This document shows positions 18,900 through 27,231 of a stretch of DNA of 64,000 nt, one piece after another. Under the pieces are notes generated by a model. It made no database searches. It was not told the origin of the DNA and worked only from the letters and a program-made list of their open reading frames with translations. This DNA is from Rhodoferax sp. TS-BS-61-7. Its GTDB lineage: Bacteria > Pseudomonadota > Gammaproteobacteria > Burkholderiales > Burkholderiaceae_C. The stretch spans positions 1 to 64,000 of the forward strand of contig NZ_PTQY01000003.1 of the NCBI RefSeq assembly GCF_002943465.1. The letters are read 5' to 3'. The translations under genes were made by a program, and so were the position numbers. Each line of letters starts with the position of its first letter. Position 1 is the stretch's first letter.

Positions 18900-19690
18900 T
18901 GGTGCACGACGTCCCGCTCAAATCGGCCGAAGAACTGGCCCTGTCGCGCCGCGCCGCGCAGCTGGCGGCCCAAGTGCTGGCCATGATCGAGCCGCATGTC
19001 GTGCCCGGCGTCAGCACCGAGGCGCTGGACCGCATTTGCCACGACTACATCGTCAACGTGCAGGGCGCCATTCCCGCCAACCTGGGCTATCTGGATTACC
19101 CCAAGACCATCCTCACCTCTGTGAACCAGGTGGTGTGCCACGGCATCCCGTCGGCCGACAAGATTTTGAAGAACGGCGACATCGTCAACATCGACGTGGC
19201 CGTCAACAAGGACGGCTGGTTTGGCGACACCAGCCGCATGTTCTATGTGGGCGAGCCCAGCGTGTTGGCCAAGCGTCTGGTGGAAACGACCTACGAAGCT
19301 TTGCGCGCCGGCATCCAGCAAGTCAAGCCCGGCGCCACGCTGGGCGATGTGGGCCACGCCATCCAGACGGTGGCCCACCGCGAACGCTTTAGCGTGGTGC
19401 GCGAGTACTGCGGCCACGGCATCGGCCAGATCTACCACGACGAACCCCAGGTGCTGCACTACGGCCAGCGCGGCCACGGCCTGACGCTGGAGCCCGGCAT
19501 GGTCTTCACCATCGAGCCCATGCTGAATGCCGGCCAACGCGACACCCAACAACTGGCCGACGGCTGGACCGTGGTGACCAAAGACCGCTCACTCTCCGCA
19601 CAGTGGGAGCACATGGTGGCGGTGACGGCGGATGGGTACGAGGTGTTGACCGCGTGGCCGGGCGGGACCGGGGCTTATCCGGCGATGTGA
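18899..19690 (+). CDS. map: Methionine aminopeptidase, type I
   Basis: MetAP removes the initiator methionine from new proteins. The 263-residue pita-bread fold protein has all five metal ligands: Asp in IVNIDVAV, Asp in GWFGDTSR, His in CGHGIGQIYH, Glu in TIEPML and Glu in WEHMVAV. The active-site His in NQVVCHGIP is also present. It is translationally coupled to the ParD-like gene through a TGATG overlap. The housekeeping map gene usually sits beside rpsB or in a ribosomal operon, so this is probably an additional accessory copy. That cannot be tested within this window. Confidence 0.94.
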   Translation: MVHDVPLKSAEELALSRRAAQLAAQVLAMIEPHVVPGVSTEALDRICHDYIVNVQGAIPANLGYLDYPKTILTSVNQVVCHGIPSADKILKNGDIVNIDVAVNKDGWFGDTSRMFYVGEPSVLAKRLVETTYEALRAGIQQVKPGATLGDVGHAIQTVAHRERFSVVREYCGHGIGQIYHDEPQVLHYGQRGHGLTLEPGMVFTIEPMLNAGQRDTQQLADGWTVVTKDRSLSAQWEHMVAVTADGYEVLTAWPGGTGAYPAM

Positions 19691-19721
19691 CAGTCGCGCT
19701 AGGCCAGCCGCACTGGATGCG

Positions 19722-20537
19722 TTAGGAGAATGACCGCCACAGCGCCGTGTTCACAAACCACGTGTTGATGCGACTCGTGTGGAGGGTGAGGCTGACTTCA
19801 CCTGCTTGCTCCTGGACTTCAGCCAACAACTTGTGCCTGGAACCCGAGTTGTCGAAGATGTACGCCCGATGGGCTACCTCGGAGGCCTCGGTCATCAGAC
19901 CGATTGATTCCCCGTAGCGCTTTCTGACTTTGTCGGCTGGAACAGGGTGGCCGCCCTGCATGACACGGCGCCGCACACGGTCCAGGTTGATCTCGGGATC
20001 GTCCGTGGCGACAAAGTAGAGGTAGACCCGATAACCCCGGTTGCGCGCTTCCCTCATGAAATCGACTTTGTCGCGCGAAGACATAACCGTCTCGAAGGTG
20101 AAGGTCTTGCCTTCTTCCAGCAACTCCCGGCGGATAGCGTCGGCCAGCACCGACGCGAGGTAGGAGTTAAAAGGGCTGGGCACCTTCAAGGTCAGCGACT
20201 TGCTGATCGTCATCTGCCCGAGCAACGCGTGCATCCCCAGTTTCTCGGCAAACTTGGAGTTTTGGATGTGTTGTTCGAGCCTACGCAGCACCGCCTCGGG
20301 CCGGGCTGTGATGCCGAGCTTCGCCAAACTGAGCTCGCCACCGGTGTCTTTTAGTGCGCGCTCAATTTCATCGGCGTTGATGAACACGCCAATCCACTGC
20401 GGTTTGAGTTCACTTTGAATGGTGCTCTTGCCCGATCCATTGGGGCCTGCCAGTACGCGTAGCCGGGGTTGGGCCGCAGGAGCAGGTTTTGCGGGCGGCT
20501 TGGCCGCCGTTTTGCTGCCTGCCGGTTTACTTGACAC
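19722..20537 (-). CDS. Zeta-toxin-like P-loop kinase
   Basis: The 271-residue protein has an Ala/Pro/Lys-rich N-terminus followed by a Walker A motif, AGPNGSGKST (30-39), INADEIERAL near residue 53, TFETVMSSRDK near 145 and an RVRRRVMQGGH segment near 182. This is the layout of the zeta-toxin/AAA group, whose best known members phosphorylate UDP-N-acetylamino sugars and poison wall synthesis. The gene starts 11 bases inside the preceding small gene, which is the probable antitoxin. Similar chromosomal two-gene modules are common in proteobacteria. Toxicity is inferred from family and context only. Confidence 0.8.
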   Translation of the reverse strand: MSSKPAGSKTAAKPPAKPAPAAQPRLRVLAGPNGSGKSTIQSELKPQWIGVFINADEIERALKDTGGELSLAKLGITARPEAVLRRLEQHIQNSKFAEKLGMHALLGQMTISKSLTLKVPSPFNSYLASVLADAIRRELLEEGKTFTFETVMSSRDKVDFMREARNRGYRVYLYFVATDDPEINLDRVRRRVMQGGHPVPADKVRKRYGESIGLMTEASEVAHRAYIFDNSGSRHKLLAEVQEQAGEVSLTLHTSRINTWFVNTALWRSFS

Positions 20538-20778
20538 GCTTGAGGATGGCGCCAGGCTTCACGCGCTTGCCCAGGGGCAGGGGCTTGATGACGGTGGAGG
20601 TGCCATCCGCACGACGCTCCACCATTTGGCCCTGACTCGTCTTCACGACGACGGCGCCAGTGCGGTGCAACGTGGTCTTGTAGGCCGCGTGCCCCGACTT
20701 GGCCGCAAGCTCAGGGAAGCGACGCTCGGCAATTTGCATTGCGTGTTCTGACAAGGGCAAGCTGTTGCGGGAAGACAT
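20527..20778 (-). CDS. Small basic protein, probable antitoxin of the zeta-like kinase
   Basis: From the ATG at 20778 the product has 83 residues (MSSRNSLPLSEHAMQIAERR) and ends in a basic tail, KRVKPGAILKRVK. An in-frame ATG at 20808 is possible but gives a poor extension. It overlaps the start of the zeta-like gene by 11 bases, the usual antitoxin-first layout. I do not recognise a DNA-binding fold, and it does not resemble the classical epsilon antitoxin. Its role as antitoxin is inferred from operon structure. Confidence 0.7.
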   Translation of the reverse strand: MSSRNSLPLSEHAMQIAERRFPELAAKSGHAAYKTTLHRTGAVVVKTSQGQMVERRADGTSTVIKPLPLGKRVKPGAILKRVK

Positions 20779-20820
20779 AAATGATCCAAAAAGCCTGTGT
20801 GGGCCCATTTTAACAGTCGG

Positions 20821-20835
20821 CCCCTTGCAAAGGGG
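20821..20835. promoter_or_regulatory. Palindrome upstream of the zeta-like module
   Basis: CCCCTT-GCA-AAGGGG is a perfect 6-bp inverted repeat, 43 bases upstream of the antitoxin ATG. It could be an operator of the module. No binding data can be read from sequence. Confidence 0.35.
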
Positions 20836-20878
20836 GGCAAGCGTTCATGGCCCTAGAAGCAAGAGTTGGCATGAGCAT

Positions 20879-20908
20879 AAAAAACGGGAGCTCGGCTCCC
20901 GCTTTTTT
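20879..20908. terminator. Bidirectional Rho-independent terminator
   Basis: A 7-bp stem CGGGAGC/GCTCCCG with a TCG loop is flanked by AAAAAA on one side and TTTTTT on the other. It works on the minus strand as the terminator of the PEP-CTERM gene, 26 bases after its stop, and could also stop plus-strand transcripts. Confidence 0.9.
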
Positions 20909-20933
20909 ATTCAGTATGTTGCGCAGTGTGAGT

Positions 20934-21473
20934 TTATGCAGCTGTCGCCAATTTGCGGCGGCGGGCAACACCTGCCATCAAACCCAGCCCCGCCAACATC
21001 AGGGCATAAGACTCTGGCTCGGGCACTGCTGTCACTTCGGTCAATTTCCAGTAGGGGTCGGCGACCTTGTTATAGCTGTAAAAGTAATAGATCGAACTTT
21101 CGCCCGTGCTGTAACCAATTACATAACTGTAGGCATTGTCGATTGGCCTGAAATAATTGGAAGTCTTGGCGGCAATGAACGCAAAGTTGTTCTGCGCCCC
21201 GCTAAACGACACCACAGCATCACCACTCACCCAATCTGCAGCCTGAGTGTCATAGTGGTAGGGAAGAGCGGCACCTTCGCCACCCAGTTCCGCATTGAGG
21301 AAGCTGGCCCTGACGCTGATATTCGACAGGTTTGTGACCAGGTCGCCAGTAGCGATGCCGTCAAACGAGCCAGAAATACTGAATTCTGGCGTTGGGTTGT
21401 ACGAGTAGTTGAACGTGGCTGCCTGCGCAACCACTGCGAACGAAAAAACGGCTGCAGCAAAAATCTTCTTCAT
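20934..21473 (-). CDS. PEP-CTERM sorting-domain exported protein
   Basis: The 179-residue protein has a signal peptide (MKKIFAAAVFSFAVVAQA, cleavage after about 18). A beta-rich body full of Ser, Tyr and Asn follows, then the C-terminal PEP-CTERM signal: VPEPESYALMLAGLG at 150, a hydrophobic helix and the basic MAGVARRRK end. PEP-CTERM proteins are recognised by exosortase, cut, and released or anchored at the surface in exopolysaccharide-producing Gram-negatives. No exosortase gene is in the window. It is a monocistronic gene with its own terminator. The body matches no domain that I recognise. Confidence 0.9.
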   Translation of the reverse strand: MKKIFAAAVFSFAVVAQAATFNYSYNPTPEFSISGSFDGIATGDLVTNLSNISVRASFLNAELGGEGAALPYHYDTQAADWVSGDAVVSFSGAQNNFAFIAAKTSNYFRPIDNAYSYVIGYSTGESSIYYFYSYNKVADPYWKLTEVTAVPEPESYALMLAGLGLMAGVARRRKLATAA

Positions 21474-21565
21474 TGTTTACTCCCTAATTGAATTTGGCTT
21501 TGCACGACAAATTTTAATGCTGCCCTGAGTGTCAGCCCAAAGGTCACACGTGTGGTTTGAACGTG

Positions 21566-21615
21566 TTGACAGTGGTTTCTTGGGAAACTAAGCTACAGAT
21601 AGTTTCCAGAGAAAC
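21566..21615 (+). promoter_or_regulatory. Promoter with two palindromic operators for the MarR-type gene
   Basis: TTGACA (21566-21571) and TAAGCT (21589-21594) are separated by 17 bases, as in a sigma-70 promoter. Two copies of GTTTC-N4-GAAAC lie at 21575-21588, inside the spacer, and at 21602-21615, just before the ATG at 21619. They are 27 bases apart. Such twin palindromes fit an autoregulated MarR-family promoter. Confidence 0.65.
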
Positions 21616-21618
21616 CTA

Positions 21619-22089
21619 ATGGCCAGCCGCAAAACCAAACCAGTACCAGCACCGCTGGAAGCCCACTTGGGCTTCTGGTTGCGCTTTGTCTCCAACCACG
21701 TGTCTATTCGCTTCCAGTAACTGCTGGAAGCAAAGGGCGTAACCGTCACCGAATGGGTGGCGCTGCGTACACTCTGGTCGCAAGACGAAACCACGCATGC
21801 CGCGCTGATTGACGCCCTGGGCATGACCAAGGGGGCTGCGTCCAAGGTGGTGTCTCGCCTGGAAGAAAAAGGCCTGGCCGGGCGGCAGTTGGTGGATGGC
21901 CGCGCCCGCGCGCAAAGCCTGGGCCTGACCGCCGCTGGCAAAGCGCTGGTGCCCCAACTGGCCGCGCTGGCCGATGCCAACGACGCCCATTTCTTTGGCC
22001 ACCTGCCCGCTGCAGAGCGCCAAGCGCTGACCCAGGCCATGCAGGCCCTGGTGCAACACCACCAGCTCAAAGACATCCCCACCGCCTAG
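21619..22089 (+). pseudogene. MarR-family transcriptional regulator interrupted by a stop codon
   Basis: The frame from the ATG at 21619 encodes a typical MarR N-terminal helix (MASRKTKP... to SIRFQ) for 33 codons, meets TAA at 21718-21720, and then continues in the same frame with LLEAKGVTVTEWVALRTLW and a full winged helix. The wHTH includes MTKGAASKVVSRLEEKGL and a DGRARAQSLGLT wing. A single base change could therefore have created the break. Re-initiation at GTG 21757 would give 110 residues without the dimerisation helix. The 11-base gap to the DUF1398 gene suggests an operon with the next two genes. A sequencing error cannot be excluded. Confidence 0.85.
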
Positions 22090-22100
22090 AAAGCCAACCC

Positions 22101-22496
22101 ATGAACGCCACCACCCACGCCACCATCCAGTCCACCTTTGAAGCCTCCAACCAGGGCAGCATCCACTTTGGCCAGGTGATTGGCCAACTGGTGGGCGCCG
22201 GGGTAGAGTCCTACCATGTGGACTACCGCAGCGGCCGCACCACCTATTACCTGCCCGATGGCGACACCGCCGACTTCAGTTTCGAGCGCCCGCAGCACGG
22301 CATTGCCGATGCCTTTGACGGCGCCGTCGTGCGCGCCGCCATTTTGGGTGCGCAGCAGGGCAGGGTGATGTACCCTGAGTTCAAGCAGCGCACCCAGCAA
22401 GCCGGCTGCGTGGGCTACACGGTCTGGATCACGGGCCGCCATGTGGTCTACCTGGGCCGCCGTGGCGAGACACATGTCGAGCGCTTTCCCAACTAA
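22101..22496 (+). CDS. DUF1398 family protein
   Basis: This 131-residue protein resembles the DUF1398 family (YbcV-like, sometimes labelled phage envelope protein without experimental basis). Family-like features are the FEASNQGSIHFGQVI start, the SYHVDYRSGRTTYYLPDG strand pair and the C-terminal GYTVWITGRHVVYLGR. It has no signal peptide or membrane segment. It lies 11 bases after the MarR frame and 27 bases before the SDR gene, so all three probably share the palindrome-flanked promoter. The function is unknown. Confidence 0.8.
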   Translation: MNATTHATIQSTFEASNQGSIHFGQVIGQLVGAGVESYHVDYRSGRTTYYLPDGDTADFSFERPQHGIADAFDGAVVRAAILGAQQGRVMYPEFKQRTQQAGCVGYTVWITGRHVVYLGRRGETHVERFPN

Positions 22497-22523
22497 CCCT
22501 CTCGTTTTTAGAAGGACCCCCCC

Positions 22524-23276
22524 ATGAACTCCACCTCTCCCGTCGCATTGGTCACCGGTGCGGGCACTGGCATTGGGCGGGCCGTGGCCCTGGCGCTGCT
22601 GCAAGCGGGCTACCGCGTCGTATTGGCCGGGCGGCGGGCCGAGCCGCTGAACGCGGTGGCCCAGGCCAGCGGCACCGAACGCGCCCACCCCTTCAGCGTG
22701 GACGTGAGCCAGCCCGAATCGGTGGACCAGTTGTTTGCCATGATCAAGGACACGTTTGGCCGGCTGGACCTGTTGTTCAACAACGCCGGCGTGGGCGCCC
22801 CCAAAGCCAACTTCGAAGACATCAGCTTTGCGCAATGGCAAACGGTGGTGGACGCCAACCTCACCGGCTCCTTCCTCTGCGCGCAAGGCGCCTTTCGCCT
22901 CATGAAGAGCCAGAGCCCGCAAGGCGGACGCATCATCAACAACGGCTCCATCTCCGCCCACGCCCCGCGCCCCAACTCCGCGCCCTACACCTCCACCAAA
23001 CACGCCATCACCGGCCTCACCAAATCCATCTCGTTGGACGGCCGCAAGTACAACATCGCCTGCGGCCAGATCGACATTGGCAATGCACTTACCGAGCTGT
23101 CGGCCCGCATGGCCACCGGCGTGTTGCAGGCCCATGGCGAGGTGGCCGTGGAACCCATGATGGACGTGCAGGAAGTGGCTAACGCTGTCTTGCACATGGC
23201 CCAGCTGCCGCTGTCGACCAACGTGCAGTTCATGACCATCATGGCCACCAACATGCCGTTTGTGGGGCGGGGCTGA
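22524..23276 (+). CDS. SDR-family oxidoreductase
   Basis: The 250-residue protein is a classical short-chain dehydrogenase/reductase. It has the cofactor motif [10 protein letters not shown] (12-21), the NNAG motif near residue 88, Ser in NNGSISAH near 140 and the catalytic YTSTK near 154. Arg37-Arg38 after the second strand (LAGRRAEP) favours NADP(H). The substrate cannot be predicted. It has a good ribosome site (AGAAGGACC) and is the last gene of the presumed MarR-regulated operon. Confidence 0.92.
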   Translation: MNSTSPVALVTGAGTGIGRAVALALLQAGYRVVLAGRRAEPLNAVAQASGTERAHPFSVDVSQPESVDQLFAMIKDTFGRLDLLFNNAGVGAPKANFEDISFAQWQTVVDANLTGSFLCAQGAFRLMKSQSPQGGRIINNGSISAHAPRPNSAPYTSTKHAITGLTKSISLDGRKYNIACGQIDIGNALTELSARMATGVLQAHGEVAVEPMMDVQEVANAVLHMAQLPLSTNVQFMTIMATNMPFVGRG

Positions 23277-23315
23277 GCCTTTTCAGAGCCAGATGCCGGT
23301 GCGATACTGGCCGGC

Positions 23316-24974
23316 ATGCACCAGCCTGAAGCTCCCCACGGCGTACGCCATTTCGGACAAATCCTGCTTTGGCCCCTGCGGCTGATGCCGGTGCGGGGGG
23401 CGGAGGCGCAGCACGCCAAGCCCTGGGAAATCTTGTCCGCCATGGGCGAAGCAACCCCCTGGCGCGAAGTGGTGGACGAATACACCGGCGATGCCTGCAA
23501 CTTTCACGAGCGGCATTACAACGAGTTCGTCACCTTCTTGCCCTACGTGCAGCGCTTTCTGTATGGCGAAGGCCATGCCAAGGGCGGCGGGCAGGTGCAC
23601 GGCTCGCCCATGCGGGTGTTCCGCCGCCACGATGTCAGCGCGGTGCGTGTCGTTTTGCGCCCCTTCGAGGAAGCCATCACCCTGAATGTGGTGCATGTCG
23701 ACCTGTATTTCTTTTTGGACCTGGACCTGGTGCTGCTCAACGTCGAGGTGGCCTGCGACCACTTGCCGCTGGCGCAGGCGCAGGAGTTGCTCTACCGCTT
23801 TGGCCGTGGCTACCCCTCGGGTTGGGATGCGCAGGGACAGGCCCAGCACTGCCTGCACCAAGCCGAGTGGCTGGGCGCGCAGGGGCAGGTGCTGGCGCAA
23901 TCCAACGCGGGCGAGCGTGACCTGTTCATGGCGCATGTGGCCCGCCACCGCGCCCCCCGCATTGCCGCCCATTGGGACTGGCTGTTGCAGCCGCTGGTGA
24001 GCGACCATTCGGAGCAAGAGGGCGCACTGCGCTACCGGCAGATCGAGTACTACCGCATGCCCCTGCTGGGCTACCTGGCTGTGGACGACCCCCAGACCCT
24101 GAGCCGCAGCGATTTCGTCCGGCTCGGCTTGGTCACCGGCGCGGGCCGTGCCGATGGCGAAGCCCCGCTTCCCTTCGCCGACGACCACCTGAGCGACTTT
24201 GAAGACCGGTACTGCTACGACCGGTTTTGGACGCCCGGAGGTGCCGCGCCCCACACCCGCTACCTCTGCACCGGCCATTCGCTGGTCGTGGTGGGCGATG
24301 CCAACAGCCACTTTTTTGCGTGCCGCGACCGGGGCGTGTTGGCACAGTTCAGGCACCAGCACTTTCTGCTGTTTTTGATTGCACATTTTCAGAAAGCCGC
24401 GTTGCTGATGTTTTCAGACCGGCTGGCCGAAACACTGCGCAACCTCAACATCAGCGACCCCGCCAGCGTGCGCGTGTTCAAGCGCAGCATCCGCAGCAGC
24501 TTTGCCAGCTTTTTGCGCTTTACCCACCGCTACTGGTTTCATGAAATCTCGGAACAGGCCCAAACCCGCGCGCTGTTTGCCAAGTGTGCGCAGCACCTGG
24601 GGCTGGACCCGCTGTATGCCGAAGTCAAAGAGCGCATCGCCGACATGAACAACTACCTGGAAGCAGACAGCCTGCGCCGCCAGGCCAACACTGTGGTGCG
24701 CCTTACCGTGGTCACCATCCTGGGCTTGATCGGCACCATCACCACCGGCTTCTTGGGCATGAATCTGCTGGCCGAGGCCGACGCCCCCTTGTCGCACAAG
24801 GTGCTGGTGTTTGCCCTGGTGTTTGGGGTCACCATCACACTCACGGTCTACACCATTGCCAAGTCCAAGCGCCTGTCTGATTTTCTGGACGTGATCTCCG
24901 AAGAACGCGTAGGCACCTGGACCAAGATCAAAGCCTTCGCCGCCATCTGGGCCCGTGAGCGCGATCGGGATTGA
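23316..24974 (+). CDS. CorA-like divalent-cation transporter family protein
   Basis: The protein has 552 residues, longer than classical CorA (about 320). A large N-terminal domain rich in aromatic residues precedes a CorA-like helical region and two C-terminal membrane helices at about 457-475 and 490-508. The first ends in the CorA signature Gly-Met-Asn (FLGMNLLAEA), the selectivity motif of Mg2+/Co2+/Ni2+ channels. The loop between helices is acidic (EADAP). It probably forms an inner-membrane cation channel. No partner genes are visible, and it is transcribed alone. Confidence 0.85.
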   Translation: MHQPEAPHGVRHFGQILLWPLRLMPVRGAEAQHAKPWEILSAMGEATPWREVVDEYTGDACNFHERHYNEFVTFLPYVQRFLYGEGHAKGGGQVHGSPMRVFRRHDVSAVRVVLRPFEEAITLNVVHVDLYFFLDLDLVLLNVEVACDHLPLAQAQELLYRFGRGYPSGWDAQGQAQHCLHQAEWLGAQGQVLAQSNAGERDLFMAHVARHRAPRIAAHWDWLLQPLVSDHSEQEGALRYRQIEYYRMPLLGYLAVDDPQTLSRSDFVRLGLVTGAGRADGEAPLPFADDHLSDFEDRYCYDRFWTPGGAAPHTRYLCTGHSLVVVGDANSHFFACRDRGVLAQFRHQHFLLFLIAHFQKAALLMFSDRLAETLRNLNISDPASVRVFKRSIRSSFASFLRFTHRYWFHEISEQAQTRALFAKCAQHLGLDPLYAEVKERIADMNNYLEADSLRRQANTVVRLTVVTILGLIGTITTGFLGMNLLAEADAPLSHKVLVFALVFGVTITLTVYTIAKSKRLSDFLDVISEERVGTWTKIKAFAAIWARERDRD

Positions 24975-24991
24975 GGGCGGTGCTGGTGCGC

Positions 24992-25387
24992 CTAAGCCTC
25001 TGGCAGCTTGGCAATCACCTTGATCTCGAACTGAAAACCATAGAGCCAAGTCACGCCAACACCCGTTAGCGTCGGGTGCGGCGCTGGGCCCCAAAACTCA
25101 TGGATCACCGGCCAGATGGTCTCCAGGTGTTGCTCCGGGTCCACGATAAATACCGTGACATCAATCACATCGTCGAAGGTGCAGCCCGCAGCCGCCAGGA
25201 TGGCGTTGAGGTTCTCAAACGCCAGGCGCACCTGTTGGGTCACATCCGGTTCGGGCGAGCCGTCGGGCCTGCTGCCCACCTGGCCTGAAACAAACAAAAA
25301 GCCATTGGATTGGATGGCGGGCGAGTAGCGGTTCTGCTCATAAAGCGCCTGGCGCCCAGCGGGGAAAACAACATTGCGGACTGACAT
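24992..25387 (-). CDS. RidA-family protein
   Basis: The 131-residue protein has the RidA/YjgF/UK114 fold. RidA enzymes hydrolyse reactive enamine or imine intermediates released by PLP enzymes. Family segments include FVSGQVGSRPDGS, a QVRLAFENLNAILAAAG helix and a VTVFIVD strand. The usual catalytic Arg near residue 105 (consensus R.(A/C)) is not obvious here, so it may belong to a divergent subgroup. It is transcribed divergently from a LysR gene across a 147-base spacer, which makes it a probable target of that regulator. Confidence 0.9.
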   Translation of the reverse strand: MSVRNVVFPAGRQALYEQNRYSPAIQSNGFLFVSGQVGSRPDGSPEPDVTQQVRLAFENLNAILAAAGCTFDDVIDVTVFIVDPEQHLETIWPVIHEFWGPAPHPTLTGVGVTWLYGFQFEIKVIAKLPEA

Positions 25388-25534
25388 GGAATACCTCGTT
25401 CGATGGTGGGTGTGTAGAGAAAAGCCAATTGGCTCGCCCTGAATTTAGGCGGCCGTGGCCCCGGTATAAACCAGCAAGTCGCACAATCACTGTTTGCAAT
25501 TTCCAAACAATCAACGGGGTAAGGTGAGGCCGAT

Positions 25535-26461
25535 ATGGACCGTTTTGATGCAATGCAAGCCTTTGTGCGCGTGGTGGAGACGGGCAGCTTTACCAAGGCC
25601 GCGCTCACCCTGCACATGAGCAAAACCACGGTGACACAGCTGGTGCAGCAGTTGGAGGCACGGCTGCGCGTCAAGCTGCTCAACCGCACCACGCGGCAGG
25701 TCCACGTCACCGCCGATGGCGCGGCCTACTACGAGCGGGCCGTGCGCCTGCTGGTGAACCTGGACGACGCCGAGACCAGCCTGTCCAGCGCCACCGCAGC
25801 GCCCCGGGGGCGGCTGCGGGTGGACGTGCCGAGTCCGCTGGCCCGCATGTTGTTGGTTCCCGCTTTCCCGGCATTCCACGCCCGTTACCCGGACCTGCAG
25901 ATCGAGATGGGCGTGAGCGACCGCATGGTCGACCTGATTGGCGACAACGTGGACTGCGTGATCCGCGGTGGCGAAGTCACCCAACCCTCGCTCATCGCGC
26001 GCCATGTGGGCGACCTGCAGCTTGGTGTGTATGCGGCGCCCAGCTACCTGCAAAGGTTCGGCCAACCCCAGCACCCTTTGGATCTGGAAGCAGACCCGCA
26101 CCGCATCGTTGGCTTTTTGTCGTCACGCACCGGCAAGCTCTTGCCCAGCACCCTGCGCCAGGGCGATGAACGCATCGAAGTCAAAGGCAAACACGCCCTG
26201 GCCGTGGACGACGGCAACGCCTACCTTGCCGCTGGCTTGGCGGGCGTGGGAGTGCTCTGGCTGCCGCACTACATGGCCAAGCCCCACCTGGCGCGTGGCG
26301 AACTTGTGCCCTTGTTTACAGACTGGGCGCTAGACCCCATGCCCCTGTACCTGGCCTTCCACCCCAACCGCCATGTGAGCGTCAAGTTGCGGGTCTTTAT
26401 CAACTGGGTTGTGGAGGTGATGGCCGAGCACGCGTCCATCGCTGTCAGATCAGGTGTGTGA
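25535..26461 (+). CDS. LysR-family transcriptional regulator
   Basis: The 308-residue protein has the LysR layout: an N-terminal wHTH (about 1-60; MDRFDAMQAFVRVVETGSFT, then MSKTTVTQLVQQLEARL) and a substrate-binding domain (about 88-295) with the RLRVDVPSPLARM start. It resembles the AaeR/DsdC-type group common in Burkholderiales. It is divergent from the RidA gene at 24992-25387, whose expression it probably controls together with its own. The inducer is unknown. Confidence 0.93.
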   Translation: MDRFDAMQAFVRVVETGSFTKAALTLHMSKTTVTQLVQQLEARLRVKLLNRTTRQVHVTADGAAYYERAVRLLVNLDDAETSLSSATAAPRGRLRVDVPSPLARMLLVPAFPAFHARYPDLQIEMGVSDRMVDLIGDNVDCVIRGGEVTQPSLIARHVGDLQLGVYAAPSYLQRFGQPQHPLDLEADPHRIVGFLSSRTGKLLPSTLRQGDERIEVKGKHALAVDDGNAYLAAGLAGVGVLWLPHYMAKPHLARGELVPLFTDWALDPMPLYLAFHPNRHVSVKLRVFINWVVEVMAEHASIAVRSGV

Positions 26462-26513
26462 AGAGAGTCCGTGGGTTTGCGCCATATGCGCTGCCCCAAA
26501 TAGCCGAGATATT

Positions 26514-26577
26514 TGCTATCTATTCAGTAGCTGCTCGCGCAATATCTACAAGGGCTAGAGGCATGTTTGACTCATAA
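26514..26577 (+). repeat. Dispersed repeat copy 3
   Basis: It starts TGCTATCTATTCAGTAGC, continues TGCTCGCGCAATATCTAC and ends GGGCTAGAGGCATGTTTGAC. It lies in the gap between the convergent LysR and HigA-like genes. Confidence 0.85.
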
Positions 26578-26598
26578 ACTTCTGGCGAAGCAACTGCG

Positions 26599-26913
26599 TT
26601 ACGCAGTGACTGCGGGCGCAGGCTGCACGTGCATGGGTGACGCCTCAAACCGCAGCTTTGCTTGCCATACGTCGTAGGCGCTTTGCTCTGCCAGCCACAG
26701 GCGCGCTTCGCCACCGCGTTCCACGCCCAGCCACGCCTCAATGCGCAGGGCCATTTCAGGCGAAATAGCCGCACGACCATTCAACACACGCGACAGGGCC
26801 ACCCGTGAAACGTCCAATTGCTTGGCCGCGTCGGTCACATTCAGCCCCAACGCGGGCAGCACGTCGTCACGCAGCGTCAAGCCGGGGTGAGGGGGGTTAA
26901 ACATACGCGCCAT
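26599..26913 (-). CDS. higA: HigA-type antitoxin
   Basis: The 104-residue protein is an XRE-type HTH protein of the HigA/VapI group. It begins MARMFNPPHPGLTLRDDVLP, and the recognition region LNVTDAAKQLDVSRVALSR is followed by VLNGRAAISPEMALRIEAWL. An in-frame ATG at 26919 exists, but AGGAG lies directly against it and is correctly spaced (six bases) from the ATG at 26913, which I therefore chose. It follows the toxin gene in the toxin-first order typical of higBA. It should neutralise HigB and repress the operon. Confidence 0.93.
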   Translation of the reverse strand: MARMFNPPHPGLTLRDDVLPALGLNVTDAAKQLDVSRVALSRVLNGRAAISPEMALRIEAWLGVERGGEARLWLAEQSAYDVWQAKLRFEASPMHVQPAPAVTA

Positions 26914-26922
26914 ATCCATCTC

Positions 26923-27204
26923 CTAGTGATAGTCCTGATAGTCCACCAGCACGGCATCCGTGCCTTCAAAGGTGAAGGTCATTCGCCAATTTCCGTTCAC
27001 CCACACCGAAAAATGGCCTTTGAGTTCGCGCCCCTTCAGGGGGTGCAATCCCCAGCCTGGCAGGTTCATGCCCTGGGCATTGGTGGCTTCGTTCAAGCGG
27101 CGCAACATGGCAGCCAGCCGTGGCGCATGGACCGCTTGAATGCCCGCCATGCTTCCCTTCTCAAAAAAGGCTTTCAGCCCCTTGTGCCGGAATGACTTGA
27201 TCAT
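26923..27204 (-). CDS. higB: HigB-type toxin
   Basis: The 93-residue protein has the RelE-like HigB layout: MIKSFRHKGLKAFFEKGS at the start, LRRLNEATNAQGMNLPGW in the middle, WGLHPLKGRELKGHFSVWV, and NWRMTFTFEG...VDYQDYH at the end. HigB toxins cut mRNA on the ribosome. The conserved basic residues, the NWR motif and the C-terminal DYH are present, so the toxin looks intact. The antitoxin gene follows nine bases after its stop. Confidence 0.94.
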   Translation of the reverse strand: MIKSFRHKGLKAFFEKGSMAGIQAVHAPRLAAMLRRLNEATNAQGMNLPGWGLHPLKGRELKGHFSVWVNGNWRMTFTFEGTDAVLVDYQDYH

Positions 27205-27217
27205 GGGTGAGTGTATC

Positions 27218-27231
27218 GCATAGCGCTACGC
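27218..27231. promoter_or_regulatory. Candidate HigA operator
   Basis: GC-A-TAGCGCTA-C-GC is a near-perfect 14-bp palindrome centred on TAGCGCTA (27221-27228), 13 bases upstream of the higB start. Its position fits autoregulation by HigA. Confidence 0.4.
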
